Positions 11,650 to 23,578 are shown, numbered from the stretch's first letter. The stretch: DNA of 64,000 nucleotides from Clavaria fumosa (GCA_951802425.1 OX637797.1:868001-932000), one strand, 5' to 3'. Translations and numbers: made by a program. The notes: a model not told the origin generated them from the sequence alone.

Positions 11650-12368
11650 GCTTGCGATTATTCTTCGCGTTGGCGGGTGTCGGATTAGTTGTGGAGAGGC
11701 GAGGGGGTTGAGTTGACGAGAACGAGAAGAAACAGGACGCCTTTTATAGGCGTACACGCGCCTACATTATCGCTCAGCCACTTGAGTTGGAAAAGGCATT
11801 TTTCGTTGTTGAGGGGGATTACTCAAGGCAAGCGTTAAGACGCGTAAACTGTTAATGTCAGCTGAGATGTAAGCGCGGTAAGCAAGCTGTGTCAATTTAG
11901 ATTTGTCATTCAGGGTCGTTGTTACAACCACACAAGTACAAATAGCTTCACAAAATTAAATTTCAAATTCAAAAAACGAGGCTATGCTTTGTAATGTAGT
12001 TGGTTAGTTGGTTAGCCAGTGTATCAGTCTAGCGCCTACTAGAGCAGTCCCGTCTGGTTATCGTACATCTTCGCCGCTGACTCAGCCCTTATCTTGTGTC
12101 ATTTCAGGTGAGTCCTTTCTCATGCCAGATTACCATGTTTAAAACTAGGTAGAATTGTAAATCGGTTTTCCATGCAAGAGAGGTACAAACGTTGATGTAG
12201 GGGGTAAATTCTGTGGCGGCGGGCGTCTCAGCCGTAGCGTAAATCGCGCTCTCAAGGGAGCAGTATTACCAACATGATAAGTAAGCTGCCATGCCGCAGG
12301 ATCAGTAGGTGTCTGATCTGACATCGCTAAACGGGGTCGAGGGGGAACATGAGGTCGCGTCCTTCTCA
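11650..12368. other. Intergenic, promoter of the oxidoreductase and 3' end of NUP42
   Basis: No gene seen. Moderately AT-rich, with a small repeat (TTGGTTAGTTGGTTAGC near 12000). Splice-like sites near 12110 do not join any coding frame. Confidence 0.45.
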
Positions 12369-14589
12369 TTACCTCACCCCCTTGGGTGGTATCCACTCGG
12401 GTATCTTGCCCCACTCAAACGCTTCTGCCTCGAACGCCTTGCGCGCATCCTCGGGGAGCATCTGCATGTACTCGCTGTCCGGTGGCATCAGTTTGTCGTA
12501 CCGGTCGAACGCAGTCCCTCCAAGCGGCGGTCTTGTCCGCGCTCCACTTCCAAATGACCCCGCCCACCCATTGGCGCTCGTTGTGGACCCGCTGCCACCG
12601 GAGGACGACCCAAAGACAGACGGCCCCTGCAGCTGAGACGTGCTTGAAGAGTTTCCAAACGCGGAAACGGACGGCGTGCCTGTGCCAAAAGCACTGAGAT
12701 TGAACGCAGATGCAGACGGAACACTGCCGAAGGTCGGCGTTGACGATGACGGCCCGCCGCTACTGCCACCACCACCAAAGGCAGAGGATGGTTGTCCCGT
12801 TGCAGTCGATGTCCCGAATGCGGAGGTGGATCCTGATCCAAACGCTGTGCCGCCTCCTGGCATCGTCGACGCAGGAGCGAACGCGGACGGGGTTGGCTGC
12901 TGTGGCGCTCCGAAGGCAGATGCAACAGGCGGGGCCGCGATACCGCTATTTCCCCCGCCGAACGCCGTGTTAGGAGCCGAAGTGCTGCTGCCACCACCAA
13001 ACGCCGAGCCAGTAGTGGTCCCGCTGGTGCTGCCAAAGGCGGACGACGTCCCTTGCGTCCCAAACGCAGAGAAACCTGTCGATCCGAATGAAGGAGTCGG
13101 CGCACTTGCCGCTGGTGTGCCAAAGGCGGACGTTGTCGTAGGGGCAGCCACTCCAAATGAAGTCTGGCCGAAGGCTGGCGCCGGCGCCGTGCTACTAGAG
13201 GGCGCTGCTGCGTTTAAGCCAAATGCAGACGATTGACCACCAAACGCAGAAAAGCCCCCTCCGGCGCCAGTTCCCGTTGAACTCCCGGCGCCAAACGCTG
13301 ACTGGCTAGGAGCACTCGCTCCGAAACCACTGCTGCCAAAGGCTCCTGAGGCCGGTTTGATCAAGGAGGATTGGGGTTGGGCAAACACGGAAGCGGCAGC
13401 TTGACCGAACGCAGAAGTGGAAGTCGTGGATTGGCCGAAGGCAGAGGTGGAGGGTGCAGTTTGTCCGAAAGCGGATGTGGAGGGTACAGACTGGCCAAAG
13501 GCAGAAGTAGAGCTTGCAGACTTGCCGAAAGCAGAAGGGGAAGATTGGCCAAAGGAGGAAGTAGAGCCTACAGGTTGACCAAAGGCGGACGTGGTCGAGC
13601 CGGAAGACTGCCCAAAGGCGGGCGCAGTGGCTGCGGGCTGGCCAAACGCTGAGGTCGCCGTTGACCCTGCCTGGCCGAAACCCGTCTGACCGAACGACGG
13701 TTGGCCGAAGGCCGGTTGGCCAAAGGCGCCGGCGGAGGCGGAAGAGCCAAAGGGAGACGGCTTCGCGTTGGAAAGCGCACCAAATGCTGAGGGCCGACCG
13801 AATGTGGATGTCTGCGCATGGCTGCCAAACGCCGAGGTCGACGCCGAGGTCGGGTTCCCACCAAAACGAAAGGAAACCGGAGAAGCTGTAGCGCCAAATG
13901 CAGAGCTTGGATTACTATTCGTGGGCGCAAGCGTAGACGCTGCGGTAGAGCTCTTCGACGCGGCCTCATTGAAAGCTTGCTGCACTCCGGAACGTGCATT
14001 GGCGTATATCCGATCAGTAGCCGTTATCTTGTCGTTTTCATATTTGATCTGGGTCTGGTAATTATGCAAGAAGGGCACAATTAAAGGATAAGGACGCACG
14101 TAATCGTTGGTAGACCCCGATCTCAAAGCAGTGACGGCGCGTACACGTAGTTCCTCTGGGGATTCATCGAGATTGGAGATGAGGGCGGGTTCATGTTTAG
14201 CAGGGCCGTACGAGGAGAGGGGCCATAGCGGTTTGTCAACATGCACAGTCAAGTCTTTGGTCATAGATTCGACTCTGCAGTCCACATATCAGGTGCCGAT
14301 GACAAGAGGCAGCGGAATGACAGACGAGAAGAGAAGGTTGGATGGACTTGAATTGAAGGCACCATCGGGAGCGCGTATTCCTCGATCTGGTCCAAAAGTA
14401 AAGTATCAGTCCGCCAGCCCACCCCCAACGCATCGCTTAGCGCCTACTTACTGCCAAATCCCGAGTTAGGATGCTCGTTCCTGCACGCAGAACCGAATTT
14501 GCAGGCCCCCTTCAAGAAGAACTGACAAACGACCTGCTCGCGCAATGCAGTGAGAGGTAGCCGACGACTGTGCAAGAATTGCTCACCAT
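12369..14589 (-). CDS. NUP42: Nucleoporin NUP42-like, CCCH finger plus FG repeats
   Basis: Four exons: 14589-14587 (only the ATG), 14533-14452, 14386-14326, 14274-12369; 683 aa. The first intron (53 nt) follows the start codon directly, so the protein begins MVVCQFFLKG. A CCCH zinc finger (C-X7-C-X5-C-X3-H, residues 4-22) is followed by a short linker and helical region (about 60-150). Then come roughly 400 residues of FG repeats, mostly SAFG and PAFG types in Ser/Thr/Ala-rich linkers. A conserved C-terminal segment ends in FEWGKIPEWIPPKG. The finger plus FG plus this C-terminus matches Nup42/Rip1 (S. pombe Amo1), which binds Gle1 at the cytoplasmic face of the pore in mRNA export. It is head-to-head with the 683-aa gene starting at 14805. 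Confidence 0.85.
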
Positions 14590-14804
14590 AGCAAAGCACA
14601 AGAGACGGATAAAGGGTGGCCGGAGCCAATGCACAGAAAAGGAAGGCTTTGGCTTATGTAACCAGCGAGGATGTCACGCGACGCGTAAAGTCACAGTCTC
14701 TCGCACGTAACGCGGCGATGTCCGAAGCTCTGCAGGATGATAAGTAGCAGTGCAGCCGCGCAGAACGGAAGTGTTGGCGCGCAGTGCGTTCGCTTCTTGT
14801 CGCC
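14590..14804. promoter_or_regulatory. Bidirectional promoter, NUP42 and the 683-aa gene
   Basis: Only 215 bp separate the two start codons. The stretch is CpG-rich, with an ACGCGT (MCB/MluI-type) box at 14681-14686 and further CGCG words. Shared regulation is inferred from the arrangement. Confidence 0.55.
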
Positions 14805-16969
14805 ATGTTGAGAAACAACCAGACGGTACCGACAGCGAAGAATGTCGAGGAGGAGCCCCACCAGCTCAGGTTTCCGCCCTTTCCACCACCTCCTCCTGGT
14901 GTGACCATCGTGCCCTTCAAGGATTTCGTGGAACATGGGATCACGGTGTTTGACGCTCGCGCCGGCATGGAGGTCGAGGTCGACAATCTGGGTATCCCCA
15001 CCGTGGAATTGCGCGTTAAACACGACACAGATGTGTGCAAAAGCAATGTGACAAGAAGGAGGAATAACGTCGCGGGTGAAGCCGTTGCGATTAAGAAAAA
15101 AAGGAAGGAGTGGTACGAGGTTTGGGCAGACGGTGAACAGCACAGGGGATCGGGAACATACCATCCGTGCGTCTTCGAGCCCGAGGAAATGTCGTTCCAT
15201 CGGCTGATCTCCTTTGCAAGGAATCAATCAGATATTGAACGATTGCATCAAGCGGCGGTGGACTTCAAAAAGAGTAGAATCTGGCCCGCTCAGACTACTG
15301 GGATCTCGGAGCTTTGGGATCAGGTAGGAAGGGCATTGTAACATCAAGCACCCAAGATGCCGTCTGATTCATGAACTGTTAGTTCAGGATCTTCTCGGGT
15401 TTGCTCAACAACTCGTCTATGTGGCGCAAAACCAAACCCGATAAAAAGAGCGCCCAGGATGACGATGACGATAGCTTCTCAGACGATGAACAGGATGGGC
15501 CCGACAGCCGCGATGTCCATCCGCAGCCCGCGAACGGCACACAAGCGCAGACTACTCCAAAAAGGAACGAGGAACCCATGGTCCTAGATCTCATGGAGGA
15601 TACGAATCGTCAGGTGGACAAAGTCGTGACATTTCTGAATGATCCGGAAGTTTCCATGAAGATCTTCTTATCCTCATTCATGCGGGATCAAGGACTCGTC
15701 TGGTACGCCAAGCCTCCTGTGTCTCATATCCTCATACTCATCTTCATTCTTGTCAGGTCTGATCGCAACCTCGTCTATATCCCGCAACTCGTGTCCTTTT
15801 TCATTAACTTCGTCATCAGAAACCGTGCCCTTCCAGAACACGAGCGCGGCCTCCGTCGCGCAACGGACGTCATCCAGCTCGCACAAAGGGAATTGCCTCT
15901 CACCTCAGCCATCGCCAAGGCTTTACCGGGCGATTTCAGCCGCGCATGTGAGAAGCTCTGGGGTCGGCTTTCTGGCGGATTCGAACCGCTAGTTGACACG
16001 AACGAAACCACTCAATCTGAAATAAGCACCTCGAAAAAAAACGGGCACCATCAAACTCCCACGTCTAACAACGCAGAGGAGGAGGAAGTCAAACAGCTAC
16101 AAGCCGAAATACGCGCGGCAGATCCCAGCCTGCTCCTGCCAGACGACGGCCCCGATTTGGTCAAGCAGGTCATCGAGGACAATGTCGGCGACGACGTGCA
16201 CCTCTCACCCGGCACAAACGGATGGGGTGTCGACAACGGCGCCGCTGACACGTGGGGGAACGTTGACGGCGGCACGTTGAGCGGGACCACCTGGGGCACA
16301 GACGGGGAATCCGCCGCTGCATGGGGCGGCGAAACGACGCAGGGCATCTGGGACGCCCCGGACGTCTCTGGGTGGGAGGACGCGTCACCGTCGATCATGG
16401 ACATCCTCGGGCCAACCGCGCTGCCGCTGACGCACGACACGGGCGTAGTCGAGTGGTCGATGCGCCGGATCAAGGCGGTCACGCGCGCACCTACGACGCC
16501 GAGCGACGGTCGCCGCCAGCCCGCAGAATCGGACGAGCCTAACGCGCAAGCGGTTGAGGCCGTCCTAGACGCGAGTTTCGCCAAAATGGTGCTGGAGCCG
16601 TGGCACGGCTGGGACCCGTCCAGGACGCAGGAACTCGCGCAGCCAACGATACTTCCCAAGTCTCGCGGCGCGGCGATCGTGGGGGATGCCGATGCCGCCT
16701 CCACTGCCTCTACGACGCAGGGCGGGTCTAAGAAGATACACAACGCGATGACGGATGACATCACGGTGCTAGTGCCCGAATCAGCGGTCGATGTTTTGAG
16801 CATTGGGATGGGGCTCGGCGCGACGTGGATCGAGATTGCGCGGCGCGAGGGAGAGGAGGCGAAAGAGGGGGTTCAAAACGGGAAGAAGAAAAGCAAGAAG
16901 AGGTTCTGGTATATGGAGCAGTTGATGGTGGTTCTTCCCAGCTACTACACCGTATCACCGACCGATTAG
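14805..16969 (+). CDS. Conserved basidiomycete protein of unknown function
   Basis: Three exons (14805-15323, 15383-15702, 15757-16969; introns 59 and 54 nt), 683 aa. The N-terminal part (to about 190) has a Pro-rich start, the motif GVTIVPFKDF, a basic segment (KKKRKEWYEVW), and HPCVF. The middle (about 215-330) begins with an acidic linker (DDDDDSFSDDE). Its hydrophobic helices (LVYIPQLVSFFINFVIRN) could pack as an alpha-helical core. The C-terminal half is rich in W/G repeats (GWG, TWG, AWGG, GWEDA) and ends in a Lys-rich KKKSKKRFWYMEQL. I recall similar uncharacterised proteins in mushrooms but no function. ATG 14805 is the first in frame; the frame upstream has no ATG nearby. Confidence 0.72.
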
Positions 16970-17212
16970 CAGTTTACAAGGTGCCCCACCGGCTGTTTGA
17001 CTTTGAATTTCTTACGCAGAAGTGATCGCGCTGTATGATAGATATCATGGAAGGATTTAACGGGAAACATGCTGGTCCCCAGTACAGTCCGGCCGTATCT
17101 CTTACAGCATGGTGTCCGCTTCCAATTCTCCCAACAGCATCGTTCTGTCCTTGCTTCCAGTGAGGACTGCGAGTGCTCAGTGGGCAAGTTTTTTAAAACA
17201 GGAATCAAATTA

Positions 17213-18513
17213 TCACTCACTGACAGGCTCCTTGGGATGGAAATCTACCGAAGTGACGGTACCTTTGTGGCCAGGCAGCTACATGAAGGTAAACTTCCGC
17301 TGCGTAGCAGATTAAGCAAGACAAGATGACCTTGTACAATATCTTGGCACTTTCCACCGACCAGACACACACCATTCTGTCCGCACCACCGACGGCAACC
17401 CGCTGACCGCCGTCGTCGCGGCTCCACGCGCCGCGAAGGAGGGTGTTCTCAAAGCCGGCGGGCGCGCTGTGGAGGACACGATGCACGCGCGACGGCGAGG
17501 GCGAAAACGGTCGCACGTCGTGGATGATCGTTTGCGAGGAGAAGGAGGGCGAGAGCAAGTACGACCCGTTCGGGGACAACGCGAGTGAGGTCGGGGTGTC
17601 TATGTGCCCGGTCAGCGTATCAACCTGTTCGTTCTTGCGGAGGTCGTATATCTGCGGAGAACAAGATGTGCACGTGGAATGGGCCGAACACAACAGAGCA
17701 ACGGCAACAACGTACGTGAATCTCGTTGTCCAGCGCAGCAATGTACAAGTTGGCGCCGTCAGCGCTCCAGCATACTGCCGTGACGGGGCAGCCCAGTTCA
17801 AACACCGCGACACTTTGTCTGATCGCATCCTCGCCGCCTTCCCAGACTCTGACCGTGCCATCGTCCGAACCAGTCGCGATGAGCTCAACTCCCGCGCCGC
17901 CTGCAAGCGTCCTGTCGAGCGCATTGATGATCCCGCGGTGCGCGCGCGTCTTGCGCACGCGCTGACCAGTCGTCACATCCGTAGCGCACAGCGTGTGGTC
18001 CGCGGATACAGTGTAAAGCATTGGCGAGAACAGCGACCACTGGAGGTCAAGGATAGGTGCTTTGTGTATGTTGGTGAGGAGGCCGTAGTTGGTGTTGGGT
18101 GGGTACGTTCTCCATAGAGCTGGCTCCGCATGTATCTCAGTTTCTCATCCGCATACGCGTGGAATGACGAAGGACTGTGTTGGCTCACAAACACTGCGAT
18201 CAGCAGAACACGCCGCGATATTCTGACCAGTTGGATCGAATCTGCAGGATAAAATCTCGGCCTGCGAAGAAAAGGTTCGTGAGTTGGCATTTGGAGGAGT
18301 AAAGAGGGTCAATTTGCTCACAGAGTGTGCGCCTGCGAGGCTGACAATGGGGGCTTCAAGATTACTTGTCCGTTTTACGCTTCGAATGAGACCTTTTGAA
18401 CGTTCATCATTAGATGACGAGATAGCTATTTCGTTCGTCGGGGGAGGTTCAGAAGACTTTGCTCGCTTGATGAGCACGCCTTCTGTTTGTGGGGAGGCGC
18501 TTCGCTTGGCCAT
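17213..18513 (-). CDS. SNRNP40: U5 snRNP 40-kDa WD40 protein
   Basis: Five exons: 18513-18322, 18261-18193, 18123-17716, 17651-17331, 17278-17213; 351 aa. This is a WD40 propeller of the U5 snRNP, bound to Prp8/Brr2 in the spliceosome (S. pombe Spf38/Cwf17). A basic start (MAKRSASP, KRAKSSE) precedes SLAGAHSAEILSCRFDPTG. WD repeats follow with SADRS, LYTVSADHTLCATDV, IATGSDDGTVRVWEGG, GHIDTPTSLALSPNG, AVGGADRMVCVW and GHKGTVTSVDFHPKEP. The order and wording match U5-40K more closely than generic WD proteins. The intron between exons 2 and 3 has a weaker donor (GTTTGTGAG) and is the least certain junction. The gene is convergent with the 683-aa gene (243 bp apart). Confidence 0.88.
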
Positions 18514-18607
18514 GAGTCTGGGTTGCACGTTCTGGCAGGTCGAGCAAAAGAGAAAAAATGATTCTGTCCAGAACTTCGGACCTTTACACTACAGGTGACA
18601 AAATAAA

Positions 18608-18686
18608 TGACCGCGGCAGGGGTCGAACCTGCAATCTCCTGATAACACAACCGTAGTCAGACGCGATGCCATTTCGCCACGCGGCC
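18608..18686 (-). tRNA. tRNA-Arg (anticodon ACG) with a 7-nt intron
   Basis: Acceptor stem GGCCGCG pairs with CGCGGTC (one G-U), with discriminator A. The D arm is GCG/CGC, the anticodon stem TCTGA/TCAGG. The loop begins CTACGG, giving anticodon ACG, and is enlarged by TTGTGTT at the canonical intron position after base 37. The T arm carries GGTTCGACC. It matches the layout of yeast tRNA-Arg(ACG), which lacks the intron. It lies 94 bp upstream of SNRNP40. Confidence 0.9.
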
Positions 18687-19083
18687 ATACAATACTACTT
18701 GAATCTTGCAGCCAAGTATCAAAATGCACAATTCTAATTCAACACTTGAACATAATCATCGCGACGCTTCCCCGAGAGAGTGACTCAGTCAATTTGTTAC
18801 ACTTGTAACTGATTACAATTTCTTAGCTCTGTTCTAATTCACAAGGGTAGCATTCATGCTTAGCCGTGTCACTCAACAGCAGCAACAAAGGCAGCGGGAG
18901 ATTATTAGCGTCATTCAATACAAATTCAATACGATTTCGAGTCTGCTGTAAGTATGACTAGCTTCGCCATAGTTCAAAAAGAAAAATTCCGGAGATCCCA
19001 AATCTTACGGTCGTGACGGTACGGTATATGAGAAGAAGGAAGGGTAGTGATACAACAAATGTCAGGCGTCGAATGTTCTAATC
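18687..19083. other. Intergenic, 3' flank of kinase-finger copy 1
   Basis: No gene. The part near 18865-18945 (GTGTCACTCAACAGCAGCAA, then a CATTCAATAC word) has diverged relatives near 21145-21195 and 21860-21910. This shows that the 3' flank was duplicated together with the kinase units. Confidence 0.55.
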
Positions 19084-20649
19084 TTACATTATATGTCGAG
19101 TTTCGTGGTCCTGGCATTTTACGAGGGAGTTGAATCGGTCGCCGCACGACGGCCACTGACATGGATACGGTGCGTCGGCCAACTTCCCGGAAGAAAATGA
19201 TTTACCATCGAGCTTGCCAATCGTCCGCTTATCTGAGGTCGTCCAGCGTCGGCGAATCCTACCAAAAATGCAGCTATCCCAATCACATTTGCTGTCCTTC
19301 TGGCGGTACCTCCCAGCGAGCAGCAACGTGTTTGCAATATTCTGGATGCCGCTCTCCCACTCCGACTGGCGCAGCCGCATCACGCGCTGCTCGTCCTCCT
19401 TCCTTTCCAGGGCATCCAAGATCGCCAGCGGGGACAACGCCGGAATGCTTTCGCTTTTGCGCCGTAGGGCAGAGAGGACGTTGAACATCAACGACAGCAC
19501 GCGCATCGATGACCGGCGACGCGGGCACCCACTCGTCCAGCACTGTTGAAGGATCGCCCAGACCTCTGGGCTCACTTCTGGGCACCTATCGCGGCGGGGC
19601 AATTCGCCATTCGCCAGTGCCCAGAGTACGTTTACGTCATGCTGAAGGTGGCTAAACGGCATTCGCCCTGTGAACATCTGGAAATCAACCGCGCAAAATC
19701 TGCATTTGTGAGGCGAAGAGGAAGCAAGCAATGATAACGAACTTCGAGGACAGTCATAGTAAATGCCCATGTGTCAGTGGCAGCAGTCAGCCTTGGAATC
19801 TTCCCCTCTAAGCCACTAAACAGCTCAGGAGCCATCCAACGGCAGGTCCCTACTATAGGCAACATTTGAGTTTAATCAATGTGGAAAGGATAAATTTGTC
19901 CACTCACTACTGGGGTTAGACGTCAACCCAGAGTGTTCCAGGATGCGAGCAAGACCAAAGTCGGCGAGTAGAGCTTGACCCGTGTCGTTGACAAGGATGT
20001 TGCACTGTGTGGCATTGGTGCAAGTTCAGATATGAAGATCAACGACTCACAGCCTTAATATCACCGTGAATGACGTGAATCTGTGGACCGTGAAGATACG
20101 ACAAGCCAGCGGCAACTTGACAGACCTTCGAATGACAAATAAATTAAATGAGCAAATCATTCATTGGATCAATGGCCTACTAGGTTCAGCTTGTCAACAG
20201 TGGGATTGCGTTGGAGGTAGGACCATACGTTTCCATTCTTGTAATACGGGCAAACGAGTCTGGGCAAGTCTGGGTGACCTGAGTCGTAGAATATTCCCAA
20301 AAAAGGGACAATATTTGGGTGATAGAGGCGACTCCAGAGATCACCTTCCTTGATCACTCTCTATGACCCGTACTAGCAATTAGGAGGGAGCAAAAGATAT
20401 GCAGGGGAGAGAGTTACGCGTTTGAGCTCCTTGAGGTCAGGTGGATGACGAGTTTTGCGCACTCTAATAACCTTTATTGCAACCTGATCAAACTGTCAGA
20501 GCGTCAGCAATAGGCACGGAGGTTTTGGCACTGACCACTTCTATTTCGCCATTACTGCGAGTCAATTGGCCTCTGTGAATGTCGGCTAGACCACCCCAGT
20601 CAAAGGGAATCTTTTCAAGCTGTGAGACTTGATCCGTCAAATTGAGCAT
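19084..20649 (-). CDS. Protein kinase fused to a C-terminal C2H2 zinc finger, copy 1
   Basis: Seven exons: 20649-20536, 20483-20418, 20360-20181, 20125-20051, 20004-19908, 19852-19743, 19677-19084; 411 aa. The kinase domain covers about residues 10-290: WGGLADIHRG as glycine loop, VAIKV lysine, VIKEGDLW with the alpha-C Glu, catalytic loop HGDIKACNIL (HGD for HRD), LLADFGLAR, then WMAPELF. Catalytic Lys, Asp and DFG Asp are all present. A helical linker (LAILDALERKEDEQ) follows. The end is one C2H2 finger, CQWPSCGDRF with C-X4-C, 12 residues, H-X3-H, just before the stop. Kinase-plus-finger is an unusual pairing; it could act on or at DNA, RNA or a partner protein (inference). The ATG at 20649 may not be the true start, because a splice-acceptor-like site lies just upstream. 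Confidence 0.8.
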
Positions 20650-21219
20650 TTGGGACGGCCCCAGGAGGGCCTAGCGAGACGCGGCGGTAGAATTGAAGTA
20701 AAACATGCATGGTTCCGCATCTTTATCGTGTTTGGCTTATGGTTGTTGATGGTTTCCTCTCGATTGCATGTAGTGCGTTGTTTCGGTCAGAACTTCCCAT
20801 ACGGAACCATCTCCGTGTCAGGGTCCAAGCTGGCCTGTTGAAGAAAGGGGATACGCAATTTTTCTGATATTGAAGGAGGGCCGGAGCTGTGCGTCAGCAA
20901 AGCAGCACCGCCAACAGCCAAATGCGCGCCAGGCCCACGGGGTTGAGCGCTGATTGTGCTGAACAGCGCTGAACCATGAAACAGGCACCGGGGATCGCGT
21001 CACGTGGCTTCAATAAATTTCCATTTACGGCCATTGCGCATCGATGCTGATCTGCATTCGGCTTTCCTTTCGCTAGGAAATTCTGACCCCCAAGCGTTTT
21101 TTTGCAGCCAAGCCCTGGAGCGCCCAATCTTTCGTACTAGGCCGTACCACTCAACGGCAGCGACGAAGGCAACAAAAAATTCAATGGCATCATTCAAACT
21201 TCAAGTCTAGTATGCGGAC
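20650..21219. other. Spacer in the kinase array
   Basis: No exon-like frames. It includes the second copy (about 21135-21195) of the 3' flank repeat of the kinase units (GTACCACTCAACGGCAGCGA and TTCAATGGCATCATTCAA). Confidence 0.45.
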
Positions 21220-21700
21220 CGGGAAGGAAACGATTTGTCACGGCGCTTGCCTCTCGCACGTTTGTCCGAGGTCCGGCGTTGGATCCTACCACCGCCGCCG
21301 CCGTCGTCATCGCATTTTCTGTCTCCCTCGGGGGACTTGACAGTAAGCAGTTGCGTATTTAGACTGGCGCAGCAGTGTCACACACGCGCCCCTGTTCCAG
21401 CGCTTCTATGATCGTTAGAGGGTCCGCCGAGGGAATGGTCCCGTAATTGAATGCCACCACAGCGATCACAAATCTTTCGAATCCAGAAACGGGGATCTGG
21501 AGCTGTTTCGACAACCTTCACTGCTCTTATGCGCACGGGAAATCAATTGAGAGGAACGAAACCATTCGACTACATCCGCGGTATCGTAATATGAGTGTCA
21601 AGTTCCATTTGCCATGCAATTGCCAGGTGCCCTGTGAACGGCAAGCTTCGGAGAATAATTTTACTGCCAGTTGCTCCATTTGTTCCATAAGTAAGTAATT
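21220..21700 (-). pseudogene. Relic of a third kinase-finger unit
   Basis: On the minus strand the stretch still reads LTIIEALEQGR (compare LAILDALEREE in copy 2) and a decayed RIQRRTSDKRARG (compare IQRRRWTISDK), in the expected order. Stops and frame changes separate them, and the finger and catalytic motifs are gone. With a copy of the shared 3' flank just to its left, this is best read as the decayed middle member of a three-unit tandem array. Confidence 0.55.
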
Positions 21701-21985
21701 TCACAGATCAGGTGTCAAACAATTAGTAACATTGACAATTGCCGCAGCGGCACCTATCGCATGAACGAGGGTCATACAGCGGCGACTGACTGGTTGGGTA
21801 TCACTGCCCCGTTTCGCACAAACCCTAGAATGTCAGAGCTGTTTCGCCATTGGCCGTATCACTGAAAAACAGCAATGAAGGTATCATTCAATACGGGATC
21901 GAGTCTACAACTCGTAGAGCCCAAAAAAATATCTTTAATTCATGCAAGTAAAAAATAGAATGACAAGAATTGGAAACGGTAATCA
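21701..21985. other. 3' flank of kinase-finger copy 2
   Basis: Non-coding. It carries the third copy (near 21860-21910) of the flank repeat seen at 18865 and 21145. Confidence 0.4.
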
Positions 21986-23578
21986 TCAGGCGTCGAATGC
22001 CCTAATCTCAATCCCCTGCATTACATGCCGAGATTCGTGGTCTTGGCATTTTACCAGGGAGTTGAATCGGTCCTTGCATGACGGCCAATGACACCAATAT
22101 GGCAGGTCCACCAACCTCCGAGAAGGAAGCGACTCGTCATCACGCCCGCTCGTCACTTCTTTATCTGAGATCGTCCAGCGCCGGCGCTGAATCCTATCGC
22201 CAACGCGACGATCACGGTCGCATTTGCTACTTTCCTCGTGGCACTTCCCAGCGAGCAGCAGCGCGTTGGTAATATCCCGGACATCGCACTCATGCTCAAT
22301 CCGGCGCAACCGCAGCACACGCAGCTCATCCTCTTCCCTCTCCAGGGCATCCAAAATTGCCAGCAGGGACACTCCCGGAACGCTTCCGTTTTCGCGCCGC
22401 AGAGCAGAGAGGACGTTGAACGTGAACGACAGCGCATGCATCGACGGCCGGCGGCTTGGGCGTTCGCTCGTCCAGCATCGATGGAGGATCGCCCACACTT
22501 CGGGGCTTACTTCTGGGCACATGTCGCGGCACGGCAATTCGCCTTTCCTCAACGCAAAAACTACAAGCCGGTCACGCGGGATATGGCAAAACGGCATTTG
22601 CCCTGTGAGCATCTGGAGATTTGGGTTTGTATGCGGGATACGAAGAAAGGGATAACGAACTTCGAGAACAGTCATTGTAAATGCCCATGTGTCGGTGGCA
22701 GCGGTCAATCTCGACTCCTCCTTGTCGTCGCTGAATTCGAACAGCTCGGGGGCCATCCAACGATAAGTCCCTACTATAGACAACGCTTGAATATGATGTG
22801 GGTTTTGCAGAGGGTTAGTCAAAAAAATTCACCACCCGCATTGGAGGTCAGGTCAGAGTGTTCCAAGAGACGAGCGAGACCAAAATTGGCGAGCAAAGCT
22901 TGCCCTGTGTCGCTCACGAGAATGTTGGACTATGCAGCGTTGGTGCAAGTTAGGATAAAAGATCAACCACTCACGGCCCTGATATTACCGTGGACCATGT
23001 GAATTTGGGGGGAGTGAAGATACGATAGGCCGGCGGCGATTTGACAGATCTTGGAATGGACATGTCAATCATATGTGAGTAAATCGCTCATTAGATGAAT
23101 AGCTTGCCAAGTTCAGCTTGTCGACATCGGGATTATTTCGGAGGTATGACAATAAATTTCCATTATGGTAGTATGGAAAAATGAGTCTGGGCAAGTCTGG
23201 GCGAAGTGGGTTGTTGCATACTCCCAGGAAAGGCACGACGTTTGGATTGCAGAGGGGACTCCACAAAATACCCTCTTTGATCACTCTCTATGAGCCTCTC
23301 CATCAATTGAGAGGAGACAGGATATGTGAAAGAAGAGCTACTCGTTTGAGTTTCCTGAGGTCAGATGGATCACGGGTTGCATGTGCCCGGATGTCCTTTA
23401 TCGCAACCTGGTTAAATCCTCAGTGGATCAGCATTGGATTAGGTTGCACGCGAAGGTCAGCACCGACCATTTTGCCAGCCCACAGGCCTAAGTAGATATC
23501 AGCTTTGCCACCAAGAGCCAACGCATCCCCGTCCAGCTGTAAGACTTGTCCCGTCAAATTGCGCACTCCAAGAGGGCC
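21986..23578 (-). CDS. Pseudokinase with C-terminal C2H2 finger, copy 2 (5' end unresolved)
   Basis: Exons: 23578-23468 (5' limit unknown), 23407-23342, 23287-23108, 23049-22975, 22929-22833, 22773-22661, 22612-21986; at least 422 aa. It is collinear with copy 1 at every intron. VAIKD and the alpha-C Glu remain, but the catalytic loop reads VHGNIRA (Asp to Asn) and DFG has become NFG (LLANFGLAR). Both residues needed for phosphotransfer and metal binding are therefore lost. The finger is intact (CHWPSCKDRF, C-X4-C-X12-H-X3-H) and followed by 12 extra residues. The ATG used in copy 1 is GCG here, so the start is elsewhere or missing. Intron 3 has a GC donor (GCAAGC). The long open frame suggests a retained pseudokinase rather than a dead gene, but a recent pseudogene is possible. 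Confidence 0.7.

Noticed and set aside
12640..13236. 198-codon plus-strand frame with regular PNA/PKA repeats
   Set aside because: Exact antisense of the FG-repeat codons of NUP42.
16051..16803. 250-codon minus-strand frame
   Set aside because: Antisense of the third exon of the 683-aa gene; low complexity and no domain.
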